A DNA stretch of 64,000 nt, from NCBI GenBank assembly GCA_025765595.1, contig JAIVFH010000011.1, forward strand, positions 310,001 to 374,000, written 5' to 3'. Source of the stretch: Obelidium mucronatum. Its lineage: Eukaryota > Chytridiomycota > Chytridiomycetes > Chytridiales > Chytriomycetaceae. Numbering within the stretch: position 1 is the stretch's first letter; each line of letters opens with the position of its first letter. Shown piece after piece: positions 55,184 to 64,000 of this stretch. The notes below the pieces were generated by a model that was given only the letters and a program-made list of their open reading frames with translations, had not been told where the DNA came from and did not search any database. The translations under genes were made by a program, and so were the position numbers.

Positions 55184-55332
55184 ATACTTTTCATTTTATC
55201 CTGTAAATAAATTAGCTTATTTATTCCATCTACGAAAAAATGAGAGAAAACAGCAAAAAAAAAGCATGTATATGTCCGCCAAATAGCGAGTGTAGACTTT
55301 GCTCAAGATATGACCACATCGACAAATGAACG

Positions 55333-57125
<1,793 letters not shown>

Positions 57126-59716
57126 ATGGTGAGTGTCCGAGACAGACCTCCAGCATCACTTCCCGGCCGCACTGAATCAGAATACCCACACAAACTCGAC
57201 TTCATTTTACTCCGGCCGTCTCTGATTGACTCTGACACTGCTCTTTCTACCCCAGCAGTCCTACATTCAAATGCAGGACCCAACACTGGATCGAAGCTTC
57301 CGTGGGCATCGAGATGTTATCACCGACCTCTCATTCAAACCATCTATGACGCAAATCGCAAGTGGCTCCATGGACAACTCGGTGATGGTGTGGAATTTCA
57401 AGCCTCAAATGCGAGCGTTTCGCTTCGTTGGACACAAAGTATGCCACCTTCGCGCGTGGAATATGCTTCAAAATAGTCTGCATACTGAATTAAGTGCTTT
57501 GCCAGGGACCCGTCACATCGGTGGATTTTTCACCCTCTGGAAACTTGCTGGCGTCTGCTTCGCGGGATCAAACTGTTCGCTTATGGACTCCGAACGTGTA
57601 AATATACCATGTTTCGTGTATAGTTTCCATTCATCACAGGCGCTTTTTAATCAGGAAAGGGGATGTCACTGTGTTTAAGGCGCACACGTCTGCGGTTCGA
57701 ACAGTCCGCTTTTCGCATGATGGGGAATCTTTCCTTACTTGCTCGGATGATAAATCCGTAAAGGTATAGCTGCTCTTTTTGGTTTTGGTTTGCCTCACCA
57801 TGTTGAATCCAAACCAGGTCTGGAGTGCCCATCGAGCCAAATTCCAATATACTCTCGCAGGACATATGAATTGGGTCCGCACGGCGCGATTTTCACCTGA
57901 TTCCAAACTCATTGTATCCGGAGGAGATGATAAGAGCGTGAAGCTGTGGGATCTGGCAAGCAAGAATTGCATCAAAACGTATTGGGACCATACCGGGTAA
58001 GCATAATAACGTTGCTGAAATCGTACGATCTAACGAGGCTTTTTTTCGTTTTTATTATTAGCATGGTGACAAGTACTGCATTTCATCCTGCTGGAACAAT
58101 TATCGCCACCGCTTCAACAGATAAATCCATCAAACTGTTTGACATTCGAACCCACAAGCTGATCCAGCACTACCATGATGCCCACGTCGGCGCAGGACCG
58201 GCTGCAGACACCAAAGGAGGGGAATCCGCATGGGCAGGTGGAGGTCCAAACAGCATTGCCTTTGGTGGGCCTGGTGGCAATTGGTTGATAAGTACGGGAA
58301 TGGATGGGGTTGTTAAGGTATGTCATGAAAACTGTGAGTTTCTTTAAACGGCTAGTAATAAGCAGTCAATGTATTAGATTTGGGATTTGAAAGAGGGACA
58401 TCTGTTCTACACTCTGCATGGGCACAAAAATGGTCCCACGACAGCCGCAGTATTTTCTCCTGAAGGTGCCTTTTTCGCCACAGGCGGCAGCGACTCTCAA
58501 GTGATGGTTTGGAAAAGCAACTTTGACGCAGGTGTTCCATTGAATGCCGACGACGTTGGAGGTATGTACCCAAAAAAAATATCAGCTGCTGCTCGAATAT
58601 TCATTGAAAGAAGCGTTGCAGCAAAATACAAGAGCGGTCCAGGTGGCTTGGCGACACACCCGCACGCATTCCCATCCTATTCACACCGAACCGACCGCAC
58701 AATCATCCTTCTTCACGGTAGGTTCCAAAACTGGCAAGAACCACTCCAATAATCGAGCAAACCCCATACTTGACTCGGTGACAATCTCTCAACACCAATC
58801 TGGAATCACGCAACAGAGAAAACTGGCGTCCATGAATAGCAACCTAGTTACCACATTACCGACAGCCGGGAGTAACGCAACTGGAAAGAAGTCTCCACAA
58901 AATATGAATGTGAAAGGATACTGATAAACAAGGGTACTCAAGTACAGGAGGCGATGACTTGGCGGGAATGAATACGGAGGCCGAACAGCCTGAAATCGTA
59001 AGCGTTGGTGGACCTCTCCTGAATCGGGTAAGACTTTGTTTGTCCCCAGTTATCTTGTAAAGCATCCTTATCCACGCATCTATAGGAACGTTCAGTCTCT
59101 CCAACTTCGAGAAGTCCAACCCGGCAAGAAGAATACAATCAGGACGCCTACACAACGCCTTTGGAAATGAGAACTATTCCAGACGAACTCGCCAACTCTT
59201 TACAGCATATTATTTCACAGATTGACGTCCTCACAGCAGACCATGTCGATTCTGGAGGTATCGTGTTTTCGATTTCCCCCAACGATACAGCGTTCGAGTA
59301 ATCATTGATTTGGACAGAGGCGATTGACATCAAACGAGGACCGAGTAACGCAACTTTCGACACTAATTTCAGAGGCGGCAGGTGTGCCCCCAAGACGACA
59401 AACTCAACAGCAACAACAACAGCCAAGAACTGGCGGGGATTCCACTACGGCATCTTCAATATATGGTCGATCGAATCCGACAAGCCATAATGTTTCGTTT
59501 GTCCGAGATGAAAACTCGTTTGTTGGTGGCAGCGGGGGAGGACTAGTAGGAGGCAGTATAATGGGAAAAGGGTTGCAGGAGCCTCTTGTCCCCAGAAGTG
59601 TACATGTGCAAACTCAGAGGCCAACCAGTCGAGGCGGTGGAGGTAGCGGCAGCACCAGTAATCCTGTTTTTGGCAAGACGGTGAACAGTGGAAGTCCTGT
59701 CAACTTGATGAATTGA
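57126..59716 (+). CDS. POC1: Centriole protein POC1 (WD40)
   Basis: About nine exons. The ATG at 57126-57128 is followed directly by a GTGAGT donor; coding resumes near 57,260 and reaches [20 protein letters not shown], whose Met (57271) is the alternative start. Seven WD repeats are visible: [100 protein letters not shown], a sixth with an inserted Gly-rich loop ([17 protein letters not shown]), and [20 protein letters not shown], then KSNFD as in POC1. The C-terminal POC1 coil is also there ([17 protein letters not shown]). POC1 holds the inner junction of centriole triplets, which supports a flagellated cell. Introns are short and several junctions are approximate. Confidence 0.87.
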
Positions 59717-59848
59717 GGGGAATAAATATTCCCACTGCAGTTAATGTTTTTAATACAACGCAGCTTTTATTGGAACGAATAACAAAAAAAAAAAATGAAT
59801 GAACGAAAGCGACCGAATTCAACCATATCCAAATCTTCATCATTTCAT

Positions 59849-60675
59849 CTACTGGTTCACGAGTTTGTCTGCGCCAATGTACAAGGTAATCTTTTCCTTA
59901 ATGTATTTCAGGATTGGTTGAACTTCGTGATCGCCAGCATATTCCTCGATGAGCTTTCCATTGTGATACAAGTTGACGGTTGGGTAGGCATCAATACCCC
60001 ACTTGGAAGCACACCATTCTTTTTTTAAGTAGATTTTTTACACGGGGTTTTTAGTTTGATGTGGTGATTCTGATCCAATTGGTTTCTACCTTCATTCGCT
60101 CCAGTACAATCCACTTTGGAAATCAAGAATCCAGTTTCATGCAACTTTTGAGAGACGAATTCAGTTTTGCATTCGTAACCATCTTGGTGTCAGACGCTTG
60201 CAGAACTTACACTGTGTATGCGTAGTATGTGTTTTGACTGAGTGATCATCAATCATCCAAAAAACGCTTCATTGTTTTTTTATACCCATGTAGTTCCATA
60301 GAAAACAAGCCACGTTCCTTTCGCAATTCGTTCTTCCAAGTGGCCCTTCCCCAAGTGCCAGATCTGTTCATCAGAAGCACGGGCTTTCGCTTCGATTTCC
60401 TAAAAGAAATGGTTGTTGCAAAGAGTGGGGTTTTAACCAATCAATTCTTTATAAGCGAGCAAAAAGGGGGGCGGGTGTGTGTATGTGTTTGTTGGGCGAG
60501 GCGAGCGATCAATGCAAGAAAGAGTATGATCATGAGCACCCCTCCAAAAAGCGCCAAAAACCCCTGAATTCGAGAAATGTGTACTAACCTCTGGAGTTAG
60601 CTTCTGAAGGGCGGCAACGGTGGTGGCCAGTACAAGGCAGATTGCAATGAGAAACGATGTCAATGAAACTCGCAT
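59849..60675 (-). CDS. Secretory thioredoxin-fold protein (PDI-like, single domain)
   Basis: Exons 60589-60675, 60286-60399, 60090-60211, 59849-60018. The N-terminus is a signal peptide (MRVSLTSFLIAICLVLATTV). The thioredoxin fold has WLVFYGTTWCKFCKRLTPRW with the CKFC redox pair, and the cis-proline loop IDAYPTVNLYHNGKLIEEYA. It likely acts in disulfide formation in the ER. It ends KLVNQ with no clear HDEL-type retention signal. Exon 3 needs one base removed after PRW (TGG T TAC GAA) to give YECKTEFVSQKLHETGF; without that the frame stops. The tail converges with POC1. Confidence 0.75.
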
Positions 60676-61004
60676 GTTTTTATTAATTTTTTGCTGGGTT
60701 TCAGATTTATTTCCATTATTTATTTGAACTGTTATTTTATTTTTATAAAAACATTGATAATTGAAATCTGTTGGATGTAAGGATGCAGTAAGAAGTGATT
60801 AGGAGTTTTTGCATGGATGAGCAGACTTGCTATCAAACTGTTGTGAATCTATTGCGATTCATGAGTGTAAAAAAAGGGAATGATCCAAATAAATGATGTC
60901 TTTTTTTTTCTCTGTGGAGTTGCAATTATTTTGTGGCTTTTGGTGTGTTGTATATTCTCCAGAAAACTCTTTGTGTAACAAAAAAAAATACGCGTTTGGA
61001 TCTG

Positions 61005-61349
61005 ATGCACAAGACTCTTTCCAACACTATTCTTTTTGCATCAATAGCAGCTGCGGCGAATAGCCCCCTATTGTGAGTCTTCCCCCGTGGTTGCTATTTT
61101 AAACCAAACCTTATTTTAAACAACCCCTCCAACTTCTTTGTCAAAAGATTCAATAATGGCGATTCGATTCCACATATCCCCGAATATCAAGCGTTTCTAC
61201 AGAATCAAGCAAACTTTCCGCCTTTGACATCAGCAGCAGCAGCAGGCAGCAGCAGAGGACATCCAAATTTATCATACGCGTGGAGTTTAAGCGTTGTCGC
61301 TGTTTACGTTGTTGTTTTCTTTGTCATGTCAAAGTTTGTTCAACAGTAA
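61005..61349 (+). CDS. Small membrane protein, 89 residues, two exons
   Basis: Exons 61005-61072 and 61148-61349 (270 nt including stop, splice GTGAGT...AAAAG). The protein begins MHKTLSNTILFASIAAAANS, a probable signal or anchor, has NGDSIPHIPEYQAFLQNQAN, and near the C-terminus a transmembrane helix (SLSVVAVYVVVFFVMSKFVQ). Not a known family to me. The clean two-exon frame and hydrophobic pattern support a real gene although no long ORF spans it. Upstream AT-rich sequence fits a promoter shared with the thioredoxin-like gene. Confidence 0.5.
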
Positions 61350-61620
61350 AACTATTTAACATCTCTCAAAAATTATACTTTTTGCTTTCTTTTTTGATTT
61401 TTTTTTTAAATTATGCAGAGAAATGGATGGGGAATAGAAAATATAAAAAAAAATAAAAGAAAAAGGGAAGAACAAGTTGAAATGAAAAATAAAAAGGGAA
61501 AAGCCGCAATCCAACAACAACAACAAAAAAAAAAAGAAAAAAAAAACTGCGCAGAAAAGAATAAAATTAGTTGAGGAGTGTGGAAGGATCAAAGGGGGGG
61601 TCAACCAACAAACATTTTTT
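61350..61620. other. AT-rich 3' region between convergent genes
   Basis: A-rich on the plus strand with poly-A runs. Probably the 3' UTRs of the small membrane protein (+) and the kinase (-). Confidence 0.4.
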
Positions 61621-64000
61621 CTATCCCACCATCACCCTTTTCGCTTTTCGTACCGCCGAAAGCCTCAAAATATCTTTCACTTTAATCCGCTTCGTTGGAT
61701 CCTTCTCCATCATTGCCGCCAAAGCCTCCACAGCATCATCCGATATATCCCCCAACACCCCCATAAGCTCATCCCCACCCCCCTCCACCTGCTGCTGCTG
61801 CTGATGATGATGACTCCGTCTCTGCTGCGCAACAGTTTTCGCAGCCAATGCTCTAAACTTTGCAATCCGTTTACATATATCCGTCCCCATAATCTCCTCA
61901 TCCGTCGTGAAGGGATCCAGTTTGAACAAAAGCACAAACAACAGCGTTCCCAAGGCCCATGATTCTTGCATCTCAGGGTCGTATGGATCGCCTTGGACGG
62001 CTTCTGGCGCTGCAAACTTTTTGGTGCCGTAAAAGTTTTCGCAGAGGGCGGGGGATTCGTTGGGGTGTTGGGGGACCGGTGTTGCGGAACCAAAGTCGAT
62101 TAGTTTGATTTGTCGGGTTTTTGTGTTGATGAGAACGTTTTCATCTAAAAAAAAAGGAGGTTAAAAAAAAACAGAGAAGGCAGAGGGGTTAAGGTTCTTT
62201 CAAAAGGAAAAAAAAAACCAAAAAAAAAAAAAAAAACCAAGCTAAAAACAGCATATACCTTTGATATCATTATGATAATACCCCAACCCATGCAACCCAA
62301 CCAACGTCTCCACAATATTCTTGAATATCTCCAAACTAACATCCTCCCTCACAGGTCCATGCAACTCTATATAGTCATACAGATCCACCCAATTCTCTCC
62401 CATATACTCCATAATAATCATAAATTTTCCATTCAGCTCAAAATGCTCATAATAGTTGATGAGGTTCGGATGTCCACGGCCATTGTTCATGTTTGAAAAT
62501 GTCCCGCATGACTTGGATTTCTAGTGGATGTTGTCGTCCTGTTATGGGATCGCTGTGCCAATGCCATACAGAGGATTGTTTAATGAATTTGCATACTACG
62601 GGTTTGGAGTCGTAGATCCGGGTCGCGAGACGTACTGTGGAATGGCCGCCTGCTCCCAATTGTTTTTGAATCTTTGAATGGAGGGAGAAAGTGAAGGATA
62701 ATTACAGTTTTAATTGTCAATCAGCATGATTCCTTTTTTTTTTTTAAATGTCTCTCACCTTATATTTTGCTTCAAATCGAATCTTGGCCGCCATAAAACA
62801 CTCTTCATCAGCTCATCCCCATTTTCGCTTCAGACTCTCTCGCCTTATCTTCACTATCCCAAATAGTACCCAAGTTTCCACGACTATCACTTCGCCAATG
62901 TTCTGCTGGAACCAGACCCAACAACAACATTGGTGCCACCTGAATCGAGTTTGGATATATGCAGTGAACTTCCCAGACTCGATGAAAGCTTGGCAAGGCC
63001 CGGATCAGATCCAACTCTGTTTTTGGACGACGTCACAACACTTCCAAGGGACGTCATTTGCTTTACAGCGTGGATAAGGTTGTTTGCGGTGGAGGGTTTC
63101 GGTTTGGTTACTGGGACTGGGAGCTGACTTGGTGGTAGTTGCTTTGTTGAGGATGTGGGTCGAGAGTCTGATGTGAATGAAATTGGTTTGGATATGAATT
63201 TGGAGGAGGAGGATGTGGAGGGCGCAGTGGTGGTGCCATTTCCTGGAGCGGAAGTCGGAGTTGATGGTGTATTGAATGTGGCTTCCTGACTTCCATACAC
63301 TATTTTTTTGAGGAGTGGAGGAAGTTTCCAGTGTCCGAGTCCATGGTGTTGTTGCTGTTGCTGCTTTTTGTGGCTCCTTTTGCGGAGTTTGAGGTAAATG
63401 TTGTTGATGTTCGTGAATCGAATAGCCACTCTCTTTAAATGTTTCTTGCTGATGCTTCAGATTCTTTGATTTGCTTGACTCTTCTGCTTCTTCGTCTTCT
63501 TCTTCTTCGAACGAAGGTAAACTAGCTTTGAATGAAGGTTTCGCTAGCAGTTGCTAGATCTGAAGGCATTGAGGAATCTCCTTTGCGCAGCGAAACTCCC
63601 CAATTGGATTCTTTTGGTAAATTTTCGGGAGCCGTAGAGTACATTGGTGAACCACCTCCTATAGAATCTCCATTTGAATTTGACGAGTCTGACTCAGTAG
63701 CCGAATCATTTTGAGTGCTTCCAGTGGATGAATATTGAGAAGAAATAGCAGTGTCGTTGTCATCTTCCGAAGTATTAGAGCGCCTGTGGTCTGTATCGTA
63801 CTCATCGGAAGAAGCGCTCGATCCGTTGATGGATGAGTCGCTTTGCTGATGATCGTATTCCGATGAAGCACCCGAAATCTTGCGATGATGGAGTTGCGAT
63901 GATGACGCATTGTCTACGGCCAGAACCTTGTTGTGCCACCTCTTTAAACCCCCCACACCGCTCGCCAGTTTCTCTTTGACGCGTTTCTCCGCGTTCTTCT
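61621..64000 (-). CDS. Serine/threonine protein kinase, 5' end beyond the window
   Basis: The C-terminal catalytic domain is on the minus strand, in exons from about 62,660 down to 61621 with introns near 62,490 and 62,145-62,255. Motifs: glycine loop LGAGGHSTVRLA, ion-pair Lys in KPVVCKFIKQS, an insert VWHWHSDPITGRQHPLEIQV, hinge IIMEYMGENWVDLYDY, catalytic loop YYHNDIKGENVLI (HND instead of HRD), LIDFGSA, and GTKKFAAPEAV. HND-IK-EN plus the VWHWHSDP-LE insert recalls PAS-kinase/Psk-like and PIM-like kinases; the exact group is unsure. A long disordered N-terminal part (Ser-rich, acidic; 62,887-63,429 and 63,522-63,956) precedes it and runs off the window. It ends KAKRVMVG. Confidence 0.75.

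Overview
The window is nuclear DNA from a zoosporic (flagellated) fungus, most probably a chytrid. The fungal signs are a LYS2-type alpha-aminoadipate reductase, small GT-AG introns (about 45-200 bp) and KDZ transposons. The flagellum sign is a POC1 centriole protein. WNK-like and KIBRA-like genes point away from yeasts and other Dikarya. Genes are intron-rich and lie on both strands. Mobile elements fill three blocks: about 1-3 kb, 11-31 kb and 51-53 kb.

Layout. 0-3 kb: a copy of a dispersed transposon-like ORF and a complete pogo/Tigger-type element with TIRs. 4.3-10.5 kb: AP-2 mu clathrin adaptor (+) and a WNK-like kinase (-). 11-12.9 kb: a decayed pogo copy split by a 434-bp LTR element (TRIM) with identical 151-bp LTRs and a 5-bp target duplication. 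13-31 kb: a nest of elements. It holds a KDZ-type transposon (about 14.4-21.3 kb) with a CxC5/CxC6-like transposase gene and a divergent 891-codon companion gene; a 531-bp miniature relative with an exact 8-bp target duplication (30.2-30.7 kb); a second family with GC-rich ends, one member inserted inside another's gene (24.1-27.8 kb); and a third family with AT-rich ends (28.0-29.9 kb). 31-42.5 kb: paralogous pairs of a DOMON/copper monooxygenase and a TauD-type dioxygenase, with a mitochondrial Xaa-Pro aminopeptidase and a hypothetical gene between them. 42.7-50.4 kb: GPN1 GTPase, the complex I subunit NDUFS5, and LYS2, whose fourth intron carries an array of GC-rich palindromes. 51-53 kb: remnants including a second copy of the sequence at position 1. 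53.3-64 kb: a coiled-coil protein, a KIBRA-like tandem-WW protein, POC1, a thioredoxin-fold secretory protein, an 89-residue membrane protein, and a kinase running off the right edge.

The single-copy genes are housekeeping: endocytosis, lysine synthesis, RNA polymerase II assembly, complex I, centriole. Several otherwise well-conserved genes (AP-2 mu, the thioredoxin-like gene, TauD copy 2, DOMON copy 2) need single-base frame corrections. Four of the inferred extra bases are a T between a C and a G. This is either pseudogene decay or a systematic assembly error.

The most unusual items are: (1) the TRIM, whose LTR holds a tRNA-like A/B-box promoter and whose primer-binding site is complementary to a 12-nt stretch of its own LTR just upstream of that promoter; (2) the KDZ element, whose end-repeat words also fill introns of its own two genes; (3) the palindrome array in a LYS2 intron; (4) a four-fold 223-bp tandem duplication at the KDZ element's left end. 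All exon boundaries were read by eye.
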